From NCBI GenBank assembly GCA_044374295.1, contig JBILOU010000007.1, forward strand, positions 1-49,059: a stretch of 49,059 nt of DNA, in the 5' to 3' direction. The notes under the pieces are model-generated. The model was not told the DNA's origin, did no database searches, and saw nothing but the letters and a program-made list of their open reading frames with translations. This DNA comes from CAIZGX01 sp044374295. GTDB lineage: Bacteria; Bacteroidota; Bacteroidia; Flavobacteriales_D; Sanyastnellaceae. Position 1 is the first letter of the stretch, and the number at the start of each line of letters is the position of its first letter. Shown one piece after another: positions 6,981 through 13,947 of the stretch. Position numbers and translations under genes: made by a program.

Positions 6981-9587
6981 CTAAAATAGAGAAGGTTGAA
7001 TCGCTTCGGTTCCGTCTTCATTTAGGGTTGTAGTCGTCTGTGGGCGGGTTGCCAAAATAGCCTCGTTGGCTTCTTGTTCACGTTCCGCATCTGGTTCAAG
7101 TAGATCAACAGAAAGGATTGGATAGGTCGAAAGACGATTTCCAATTGCCTTAATTCCCTTCACCGAAATAAAATCTGGTAGGTTCACAGTCTCGTCCATC
7201 TTGTTTTGTGCCTGCTTAAATTTCTTATTGAAACGTACGTAGACATTTGGAAAGTGGTTCGTAGTAGCAACCGCCAACTTCGATTTTGGGTGTTCGGTAA
7301 TGAATCTAACCAAACCTTTGCTTGGTTCAATTAAGAATCGTTTTACCATCCATGTTTCCTTCTCTCCGTCGAAATAAACCGAACTCATCGGTTTCTCGGG
7401 AAGCCATTTTTCAATGGTTATCATATTGTCAGGAAAATGAACACTTAAATCTGGTGCAATTAACTGATAGTCTCCTGAAGATTGTATGACAAGAATCTTA
7501 TCCTCTGGACCGAAATCTCCTAGGAATCTACCGCGACCTTCGTCGTTGAGTCGTTGAACGCTTTCATCGATCCAAATCTTACGAGCACTCAATGTAGAAA
7601 CCCCTGCCGATTTCAATTCAACCTTTTTAACAGGGTATTTCGTTGCAACGTTACCCTGGGCATCTCGACCTTTAACGGCCAATTCAGAGAAATCAACGTC
7701 GAACTTCAATTTCTTCAATCGCTCAAGAGCTCTTAAATTTACTGTAACTACTTCGGCTTCTCCGTTCGGATTGGCGCTGAAATATAGCACCTCACTTCCA
7801 GGTGTTCCTTTGGTAAGGTCGTATTCTTTGTCTCGGGTAATGGAAGTAACCGCGAAGCGCTTCATGTTGGCACCGCCGTTTTTACCGTCGCGATACATTA
7901 AATTGTAAATGGTGCGACGGTCGTCTTTCTTCCAAACGGCAATGTGAATGATGTCCTTTCCGAAGAAAGCCTTTTGCTGAACCTTCGAAACCATCATTTT
8001 TCCGTCTCTACGGAAAACGATGATATCGTCGATATCGGAACATTCGCAAACAAATTCACCTTCGTCGCGTTTCAATCCAATTCCAGCGAATCCTTCTGCA
8101 AGATTCACAGAAAGTTTGGCGTTAGCGATAGCAACAGCTGCGGCTTGAACCGTATCAAAGGTTCTAATCTCAGTTCTGCGCTCTCTGCCTTTGCCATATT
8201 TCGCCTTTAAATCTTTGAAATAAGCAATGGCAGTATCTGTCAAATGATTCAACTTTTCCTTCACCTCATCAATTTCACCTTCCAATCTTGAAATGAAATC
8301 GTCTGCCTTCTTACTATCGAATTTCGAAATTCGTTTAATCTTGATTTCAGTCAAGCGCGCCACATCTTCGTCTGTCACCGCACGCAAGAATTTCTTCGTA
8401 TGTGGCTTTAATCCTTTGTGTATCGCCGCAATGATATCGTCCCAAGTCTCGCATTCTTCAATGTCGCGGTAGATTCTTTTTTCAATGAAAATCTTTTCCA
8501 ACGAAGCGAAATGCCAACTTTCTTGAAGTTCATTCAACTGAATCTCAAGCTCTTTTCCAATTAAATCACGCGTTCTATCGGCCGAAATCTTCAATAATTC
8601 ATCTACAGGAAGGAACTTCGGACGATCGTCGTGAATAACGCACGAGTTCGGAGAAATACTTACTTCACAATCAGTGAAGGCATAAAGCGCATCAATGGTC
8701 TTATCTGGAGATACACCCGTTGCCAAGTGAACCATGATTTCAACAAATTCGGCCGTATTGTCTTCAATTTTCTTGATCTTGATTTTGCCTTTTTCGTTGG
8801 CTTTCAAGATGGAATCAATCAAGGAAGAGGTGGTTGTTCCGAATGGAATTTCCGTAATAACTAGGCAACGCGCAGCATCGTCCTTTTTAATTTTCGCACG
8901 AACGCGAACCTTTCCTCCACGAAGTCCACCGTTGTAATCCGAGAAATCTGCCATTCCACCAGTCAAGAAATCGGGAACAATGTGCGTTTTCTTTCCGCGC
9001 AAAGCGTCGATACTCGCATCAATGAGTTCGACGAAGTTGTGTGGAAGGATTTTACAAGCCAATCCCACAGCAATTCCTTCAACCCCTAAAGAAAGTAAAA
9101 GAGGAAATTTAACAGGAAGCGTTTCCGGTTCCTTGTTTCTTCCATCGTAACTCGCTAACCAATTTGTTGTTTTCGGATTGAAAATAATCTCTTGCGAGAG
9201 TTTGTTCAATCGCGATTCAATGTAACGGGGCGCAGCAGCGCTGTCACCTGTAAAAATATTACCCCAGTTTCCTTGGGTATCGATAAGTAAATTCTTTTGT
9301 CCGATTTGAACCAAAGCGTCACCAATAGAGGCATCTCCATGCGGATGGTACTTCATGGTATTACCGATTACGTTTGCCACTTTGTTGAAACGACCATCGT
9401 CCATTTCCCACAAGCTGTGCAAAATTCTTCGTTGAACAGGTTTTAACCCATCGTATAAGTGCGGAACTGCGCGTTCTAAAATTACATACGAGGCGTAATC
9501 TAAAAACCAACCTTCATAGAGGTCGGTTACCCCAACGACGTTTCCTAATTTATTCTCTTCTGGATTTGTATTCTCTTCCATCTCCAC
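6981..9587 (-). CDS. parC: DNA topoisomerase IV subunit A
   Basis: This is the DNA-cleaving subunit of the type IIA topoisomerase that separates replicated chromosomes. The N-terminal winged-helix/tower region includes LKPVQRRILHSLWEMDDGRFNKVANVIG and the active-site Tyr122 in AAAPRYIESRL. A long coiled-coil arm lies near residues 430-460 (SRLEGEIDEVKEKLNHL), and a beta-pinwheel C-terminal domain follows. At 868 residues it has the length of Bacteroidota ParC rather than the better-known gyrA, and it pairs with the parE gene two bases upstream, so both are co-transcribed. The ATG at 9587 is the likely start; MEEN two codons later is also possible. The call as parC rather than gyrA rests on pairing and family resemblance. 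Confidence 0.9.
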   Translation of the reverse strand: MEMEENTNPEENKLGNVVGVTDLYEGWFLDYASYVILERAVPHLYDGLKPVQRRILHSLWEMDDGRFNKVANVIGNTMKYHPHGDASIGDALVQIGQKNLLIDTQGNWGNIFTGDSAAAPRYIESRLNKLSQEIIFNPKTTNWLASYDGRNKEPETLPVKFPLLLSLGVEGIAVGLACKILPHNFVELIDASIDALRGKKTHIVPDFLTGGMADFSDYNGGLRGGKVRVRAKIKKDDAARCLVITEIPFGTTTSSLIDSILKANEKGKIKIKKIEDNTAEFVEIMVHLATGVSPDKTIDALYAFTDCEVSISPNSCVIHDDRPKFLPVDELLKISADRTRDLIGKELEIQLNELQESWHFASLEKIFIEKRIYRDIEECETWDDIIAAIHKGLKPHTKKFLRAVTDEDVARLTEIKIKRISKFDSKKADDFISRLEGEIDEVKEKLNHLTDTAIAYFKDLKAKYGKGRERRTEIRTFDTVQAAAVAIANAKLSVNLAEGFAGIGLKRDEGEFVCECSDIDDIIVFRRDGKMMVSKVQQKAFFGKDIIHIAVWKKDDRRTIYNLMYRDGKNGGANMKRFAVTSITRDKEYDLTKGTPGSEVLYFSANPNGEAEVVTVNLRALERLKKLKFDVDFSELAVKGRDAQGNVATKYPVKKVELKSAGVSTLSARKIWIDESVQRLNDEGRGRFLGDFGPEDKILVIQSSGDYQLIAPDLSVHFPDNMITIEKWLPEKPMSSVYFDGEKETWMVKRFLIEPSKGLVRFITEHPKSKLAVATTNHFPNVYVRFNKKFKQAQNKMDETVNLPDFISVKGIKAIGNRLSTYPILSVDLLEPDAEREQEANEAILATRPQTTTTLNEDGTEAIQPSLF

Positions 9588-9589
9588 TC

Positions 9590-11467
9590 CTATTCTGTTT
9601 CTGGTTCAGTTTCAACTTCCTTCTTTTCTACAATTTCGTCTTTCTCTACACGAAGGTTTCTTATAATAAAGTCTTGTCTATCGGGTGTATTCTTCCCCAT
9701 ATAGAATTCAAGAATGTCTTTGATGTGAATGTCTTTCGTAATTACAACGGGTTCAAGACGTATGCTTTCACCAATGAAGAACTTGAACTCGTCTGGAGAA
9801 ATTTCTCCCAATCCCTTGAATCGCGTGATTTCCGGTTTAGTTCCTAACTTCTGAATGGCATGCTGGCGCTCGAGATCGGAATAACAATAGATGGTTTCCT
9901 TCTTGTTTCTTACACGGAATAAAGGTGTTTGAAGGACATACAAGTGTCCAGATTTCACCAAGTCAGGGAAAAACTGAAGGAAAAACGTGATCATGAGCAA
10001 TCGAATGTGCATGCCATCGACATCGGCATCGGTTGCGATAACCACGTTGTTGTATCGAAGAGAATCAAGTCCGTCTTCGATGTCCAATGCAGCTTGAAGC
10101 AAGTTAAACTCCTCGTTTTCGTAAACGACCTTCTTCGTTAAACCATACGTATTTAAAGGTTTTCCCTTCAAGCTGAAAACGGCTTGGGTCTGTACATTTC
10201 GAGAAATGGTAATGGATCCCGAAGCCGAATCTCCCTCGGTAATAAACAACGTTGTTGCATTGGCTAGGTCGCTTTTGTCGGCATAGTGAACTTTGCAATC
10301 GCGTAACTTCTTGTTGTGCAAGTTCGACTTCTTAGCGCGCTCTCTGGCCAATTTAGCAATACCCGCAAGTTCCTTTCTTTCTCTTTCCGATTGAAGAATT
10401 TTCTTCAAGAGACTTTGCGCAATTTCTGGATTTCTGTGCAAGAAATTGTCGAGTTCTTTCTGAAGGAATTCTAAAACGAACGCTTTAACGCTCTTTCCGT
10501 TCGGCTCAATTTCATTTGAACCCAACTTCGTCTTGGTTTGGGATTCGAAAACAGGTTCAATGACTTTAATGGCCACGGCAGCAACAATTCCCGAACGGAC
10601 ATCGACTGCTTCGTAGTCCTTCTTGAAGAAGTCGCGAATGACTTTCACATATGCTTCACGGAAAGCCGCTTGGTGAGTTCCACCCTGTGTGGTGTACTGT
10701 CCGTTTACGAAACTGTAATATTCTTCTCCGTATGAATTGGTGTGTGTAATTGCCACTTCAATGTCATCACTTTTTAAGTGAATGGCCGTATAAAGTGGAT
10801 CTTCGGTCATGTTTGCTGCGAGTAAATCGCGCAATCCATTTTCTGACTTGAATTTCTGTCCGTTGAAAATAATGGTTAATCCAGCATTCAAGTAACAGTA
10901 ATTCCAAAGCAGACGTTCAATGTGTTGTGAACGGTATTGGTAGTTCACGAAGATGCTATCATCGGGAACGAATGACATGAGCGTTCCGTTCTTCTCAGCC
11001 GACTTTGCAACTTTAAAATCTTTGGTGATTTCTCCTTTTCCAAATTCAGCTGCTTTTACCTCGCCTTCGCGGAATGATTCAACGCGGAAGAAAGAACTCA
11101 ATGCGTTCACGGCTTTGGTACCTACACCATTTAAACCCACAGACTTTTTAAAAGCTCGCGAGTCGTACTTACCTCCGGTATTAATTTTCGAAACGCAGTC
11201 GATTACTTTTCCGAGTGGAATGCCTCTTCCATAGTCACGAACGGTAACTGTTCCGTCTTTGATGGTAATCTCGACATTCTTACCATTCCCCATGACAAAT
11301 TCGTCAATGGAGTTGTCCATAATTTCCTTCAACAAAACATAGATACCATCGTCGGCGGTAGTACCGTCTCCGAGTTTACCGATGTACATCCCAGGGCGCA
11401 GACGAATGTGTTCGTACCACTCGAGGGATTTAATATTGTCTTCTGTGTATTTAACTTCTTGAGCCAT
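9590..11467 (-). CDS. parE: DNA topoisomerase IV subunit B
   Basis: This is the ATPase subunit of topoisomerase IV. The GHKL ATP site shows LLKEIMDNSIDE (Glu48 as the general base, Asn52 for Mg), DYGRGIP, and a GVGTKAVNALS lid. The transducer domain follows, then the TOPRIM domain with EGDSASGS and DADVDGMHIR. At 625 residues it lacks the GyrB insert and matches ParE. It is the first gene of the parE-parC operon. TACTTTCG at 11491-11498 is a plausible -7 element, giving a leader of about 20 bases. Confidence 0.93.
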   Translation of the reverse strand: MAQEVKYTEDNIKSLEWYEHIRLRPGMYIGKLGDGTTADDGIYVLLKEIMDNSIDEFVMGNGKNVEITIKDGTVTVRDYGRGIPLGKVIDCVSKINTGGKYDSRAFKKSVGLNGVGTKAVNALSSFFRVESFREGEVKAAEFGKGEITKDFKVAKSAEKNGTLMSFVPDDSIFVNYQYRSQHIERLLWNYCYLNAGLTIIFNGQKFKSENGLRDLLAANMTEDPLYTAIHLKSDDIEVAITHTNSYGEEYYSFVNGQYTTQGGTHQAAFREAYVKVIRDFFKKDYEAVDVRSGIVAAVAIKVIEPVFESQTKTKLGSNEIEPNGKSVKAFVLEFLQKELDNFLHRNPEIAQSLLKKILQSERERKELAGIAKLARERAKKSNLHNKKLRDCKVHYADKSDLANATTLFITEGDSASGSITISRNVQTQAVFSLKGKPLNTYGLTKKVVYENEEFNLLQAALDIEDGLDSLRYNNVVIATDADVDGMHIRLLMITFFLQFFPDLVKSGHLYVLQTPLFRVRNKKETIYCYSDLERQHAIQKLGTKPEITRFKGLGEISPDEFKFFIGESIRLEPVVITKDIHIKDILEFYMGKNTPDRQDFIIRNLRVEKDEIVEKKEVETEPETE

Positions 11468-11490
11468 CTCGTCTATTCTAAATCAGACTT

Positions 11491-11498
11491 CGAAAGTA
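11491..11498 (-). promoter_or_regulatory. Candidate -7 element TACTTTCG of the parE-parC operon
   Basis: The minus-strand motif TACTTTCG fits TAnnTT(T/C)G and ends 23 bases before the parE ATG. The -33 box is only a TTT at the right distance, so the assignment is moderate. Confidence 0.4.
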
Positions 11499-11570
11499 AT
11501 ACGCAGAATAACTTTGGAAATTCACAATGGTTGGTAGTTTTCAACAGGTTAGTGAAAACACCCGTTGATA

Positions 11571-12119
11571 CTATTGTTCAGACATCTGAATCAACGCAAA
11601 AACAGCATAATTGATCATATCGCGAAACCCGCTGTCAATACCCTCGGAAACGAGGGTTTTGCCGGCGTTATCTTCAATTTGTTTAATCCGAAGAATCTTC
11701 ATCAGAATTAAATCTGTGAATGAAGAGACACGCATATCGCGCCAAGCCTCACCGTAATCGTGATTCTTGTTCATCATTAAATCCTTCGTAATCTTTGCCT
11801 GCTCCCGGTATAAAGAGACCGCCTTTTCAGGTTCAAGTTCCAGTGGAGCATCTGAGGGTAATTCTAACTGAATAAGAGCCATTAAGCTGTAGTTGATAAT
11901 ACCCACAAATTCATCTTCAATACCTTCTCCAACTTTACTTTCACCCTTCTCTTCTATGGTGCGAATGCGTTGCGCCTTGATGAAAATTTGATCGGTTAAA
12001 CTAGAAGGACGTAAAATTCTCCAAGCAGTTCCGTAGTCGTGTGTTTTCTTTTGGAAGAGATCGACACATTTTTGAATGGCCTGATCGTATTGTGCAGAAG
12101 TGTCTTTAATTGCGCTCAT
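11571..12119 (-). CDS. DUF1599 protein with two tandem copies of the domain
   Basis: The protein consists of two similar halves. Each has a Lys/Asn-His-Asp-Tyr-Gly motif (KKTHDYGTAWRILRPSSLTD and NKNHDYGEAWRDMRVSSFTD), an Arg/Lys-rich helix with IRTIEE or IKQIED, and a final I(I/N)Y(S/A)(L/V)(M/F)ALIQ helix. DUF1599 is a nucleotide-modification-associated, MazG-like helical family, so binding of a nucleotide is plausible; the activity is unproven. ATG 12119 (MSAIKDTSAQYD) is chosen because family members begin near this point. ATG 12152 would add 11 residues and lies ten bases after a perfect TATCTTTG. The gene is divergent from folP, an arrangement common in the Bacteroidota. Confidence 0.8.
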   Translation of the reverse strand: MSAIKDTSAQYDQAIQKCVDLFQKKTHDYGTAWRILRPSSLTDQIFIKAQRIRTIEEKGESKVGEGIEDEFVGIINYSLMALIQLELPSDAPLELEPEKAVSLYREQAKITKDLMMNKNHDYGEAWRDMRVSSFTDLILMKILRIKQIEDNAGKTLVSEGIDSGFRDMINYAVFALIQMSEQ

Positions 12120-12162
12120 GATTCGAAATACAAATGCGATGAAATTGTTCATCTTTGCGTTT

Positions 12163-12170
12163 CAAAGATA
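12163..12170 (-). promoter_or_regulatory. -7 element TATCTTTG for the DUF1599 gene
   Basis: A perfect TAnnTTTG on the minus strand within the short gap between the divergent DUF1599 and folP genes. On the plus strand CATCTTTG at 12150-12157 may serve folP, but its first base departs from the consensus. Confidence 0.45.
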
Positions 12171-12179
12171 CAGCTTGAA

Positions 12180-12989
12180 ATGAATTCCTCCGCCTCGCTC
12201 CCATTGGTAATGGGAATTTTAAATGTCACACCCGATTCCTTCTACGCTGGAAGTCGCTCTAATTCTGAAAAGGACATTTTATTTCGTGTGGAAAAAATGA
12301 TTTCCGATGGAATGGACATTTTAGATTTGGGCGGTCAATCTACTCGTCCGGGTGCGATTTATATTTCTTCCGAAGAAGAATTGAGTCGCGTCTTGCCGGT
12401 GGTTCGTGTCATTCGAAAGGAATTTCCTGACTTAACGATAAGCATAGATACATTTTATAGTGAAGTTGCGCTTCCTTGTATTCACGAAGGAGCTCAATGG
12501 ATAAACGATGTTTCAGGTGGAAGAATGGATTCGAAATTGTGGACTATCGCAGCAGAATCTCAATGCACCTATGTGCTGATGCACTCACGCGGTGATTCTT
12601 CCAACATGAAAACATTGGCCAATTATGAAAATGTTGTGGAAGAAGTGTACTCCTATTTCCAAAATGAAATTGAAAAATTGAATCAGCTTGGAATTTCGAA
12701 AATTATTCTTGACTTGGGTTTCGGTTTCGCGAAAAATAAGGAGCATAATTTCGATTTGCTTCAGAATTTGAATCGATTTACAACATTCGGATACCCTGTA
12801 TTGGCAGGTGTTTCAAGAAAAAAGATGATTCAACAAACCTTAAATACCTCTGCTGAGGAAAGTTTGAATGGAACTACCGTTCTTCATGCCTTCGCTTTGG
12901 ATCGCGGTGCATCTATTTTACGTGTACACGACGTTCTTGAAGCCAAACAAGCAATCGAACTATACCGCGCGCTTACCTTCCGCAGCTAA
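12180..12989 (+). CDS. folP: Dihydropteroate synthase
   Basis: It condenses 6-hydroxymethyl-dihydropterin pyrophosphate with p-aminobenzoate in folate synthesis and is the sulfonamide target. It is a TIM barrel of 269 residues. Diagnostic motifs are MGILNVTPDSFYAGS (about 11-25), DLGGQSTRPGA (about 49-59), SIDTFYSEVA, INDVSGG, the glycine-rich DLGFGFAKN and GVSRKKMI, and the C-terminal LRVHDV with the pyrophosphate-binding His. ATG 12180 fits the family; an in-frame extension to 12039 would run antisense through the DUF1599 gene and is rejected. The last 30 bases overlap the 3' end of folD on the other strand. Confidence 0.95.
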   Translation: MNSSASLPLVMGILNVTPDSFYAGSRSNSEKDILFRVEKMISDGMDILDLGGQSTRPGAIYISSEEELSRVLPVVRVIRKEFPDLTISIDTFYSEVALPCIHEGAQWINDVSGGRMDSKLWTIAAESQCTYVLMHSRGDSSNMKTLANYENVVEEVYSYFQNEIEKLNQLGISKIILDLGFGFAKNKEHNFDLLQNLNRFTTFGYPVLAGVSRKKMIQQTLNTSAEESLNGTTVLHAFALDRGASILRVHDVLEAKQAIELYRALTFRS

Positions 12990-13841
12990 TAGGGTGTTTT
13001 GCATCAATGACACAATGGTCATAGGTCCTACTCCACCCGGAACTGGAGTAATGAAACTGCATTTCTGTGCGACTTCATCAAATGCTACATCACCTAAAAG
13101 TCTAAATCCACTTTTCTTCGAGGCATCAACTACGCGAGTAATTCCCACATCAACAACTACTGCTCCTTCCTTCACCATGTTTCCATTCAGGAACTCAGGT
13201 TGACCAATTGCAGCGATGATGATATCAGCTGATTGACAAATCTCTTCCACGTTTTTTGTTTTACTGTGGCAGAGGGTTACTGTGCAGTTTCCGAACGGAT
13301 GATTCCGTTGAAGTAAAACTGAAACTGGAAGACCAACTATGTGTGATCTTCCCAATACAACTGCATGTTTTCCAGAAGTTTGAATGTTGTTTCTTTCCAA
13401 CAAAGTAATAATTCCCATTGGAGTTGCAGGAAGATAAGTTGGAAGATTCAACATCATTTTTCCAACTGATTCAGGATGAAATCCGTCTACATCTTTGCTC
13501 GGCGCAACTGCCATTAACACTTTCTTTTCATTGATGTGTTTTGGTAGTGGCAGTTGAATGATATAGCCATCCACAGTATCGTTTTCATTCAGAGATTGAA
13601 TGGTCTGAAGGACTTCTTGCTCTGAGCAATCTTCATTTAACTGAACTAGCGTTGAATCAAAACCAACTTCTTCACACGACTTCACTTTAGCATTAACATA
13701 AGTAACACTTGCACCGTTTTCACCAATGAGAACAGCAGCCAAATGCGGACGTTTAAATCCCTGATCTACTCTTTCTGATACGATTTGTTTAATCTCAGAT
13801 TTAATGGTTTTCGAAAGTGCTAATCCGTCTAGAAGTTGCAT
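12960..13841 (-). CDS. folD: Methylenetetrahydrofolate dehydrogenase/cyclohydrolase
   Basis: This bifunctional cytoplasmic enzyme interconverts 5,10-methylene- and 10-formyl-tetrahydrofolate using NADP. It has 293 residues. Visible motifs are SVTYVNAKVKSCEEVGF with the Tyr and catalytic Lys, DGYIIQLPLPKHI, PSKDVDGFHPESVG, the Rossmann sequence VVLGRSHIVGLPVSVLL, and ITPVPGGVGPMT. It converges on folP and shares 30 coding bases with it, so two folate genes overlap tail to tail. TTTCTTTG lies 17 bases before the start as a weak -7 candidate. Confidence 0.95.
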   Translation of the reverse strand: MQLLDGLALSKTIKSEIKQIVSERVDQGFKRPHLAAVLIGENGASVTYVNAKVKSCEEVGFDSTLVQLNEDCSEQEVLQTIQSLNENDTVDGYIIQLPLPKHINEKKVLMAVAPSKDVDGFHPESVGKMMLNLPTYLPATPMGIITLLERNNIQTSGKHAVVLGRSHIVGLPVSVLLQRNHPFGNCTVTLCHSKTKNVEEICQSADIIIAAIGQPEFLNGNMVKEGAVVVDVGITRVVDASKKSGFRLLGDVAFDEVAQKCSFITPVPGGVGPMTIVSLMQNTLLAAEGKRAV

Positions 13842-13897
13842 AGGTTTTGTTTGAGCAACAAAGAAACATCAATTTTTCGAAAAAATTTCATTCGAGG

Positions 13898-13927
13898 TTG
13901 TGTACTAAGTACACTTTCCTATATTTG
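13898..13927 (+). promoter_or_regulatory. Promoter TTG-N19-TATATTTG of the amylase gene
   Basis: TTG at 13898-13900 and a perfect TATATTTG at 13920-13927 are 19 bases apart, the Bacteroidota consensus spacing. A 15-bp palindrome fills most of the spacer. The ATG is 20 bases past the -7 element, so unlike many genes here this mRNA should have a short A+T-rich leader. Confidence 0.75.
13900..13914. promoter_or_regulatory. Palindrome GTGTACTAAGTACAC inside the amylase promoter (candidate operator)
   Basis: Seven-base arms GTGTACT/AGTACAC flank one central A, and the site begins on the last base of the -33 TTG. A regulator bound here would compete with RNA polymerase. A similar 15-mer, GTGTATGTTGGACAC, overlaps the -33 box of the susC promoter (10 of 15 bases equal, outer arms conserved). 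Confidence 0.5.
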
Positions 13928-13947
13928 GAGAACTAACTACCTAACAT

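Noticed and set aside
6981..11467. gyrA/gyrB instead of parC/parE
   Set aside because: The subunits are adjacent, ParE is short without a GyrB-type insert, and the A subunit has the Bacteroidota ParC length and PRY active-site context; gyrase cannot be fully excluded without a tree.
11528..11550. GTTTTCA/TGAAAAC inverted arms after the DUF1599 gene
   Set aside because: There is a nine-base loop and no T run on the relevant strand, too weak to call a terminator.
12039..12179. Longer N-terminus for folP
   Set aside because: The extra codons run antisense through the DUF1599 gene and its promoter; the family start MNSSASLPLVMGILNVTPDSF begins at 12180.
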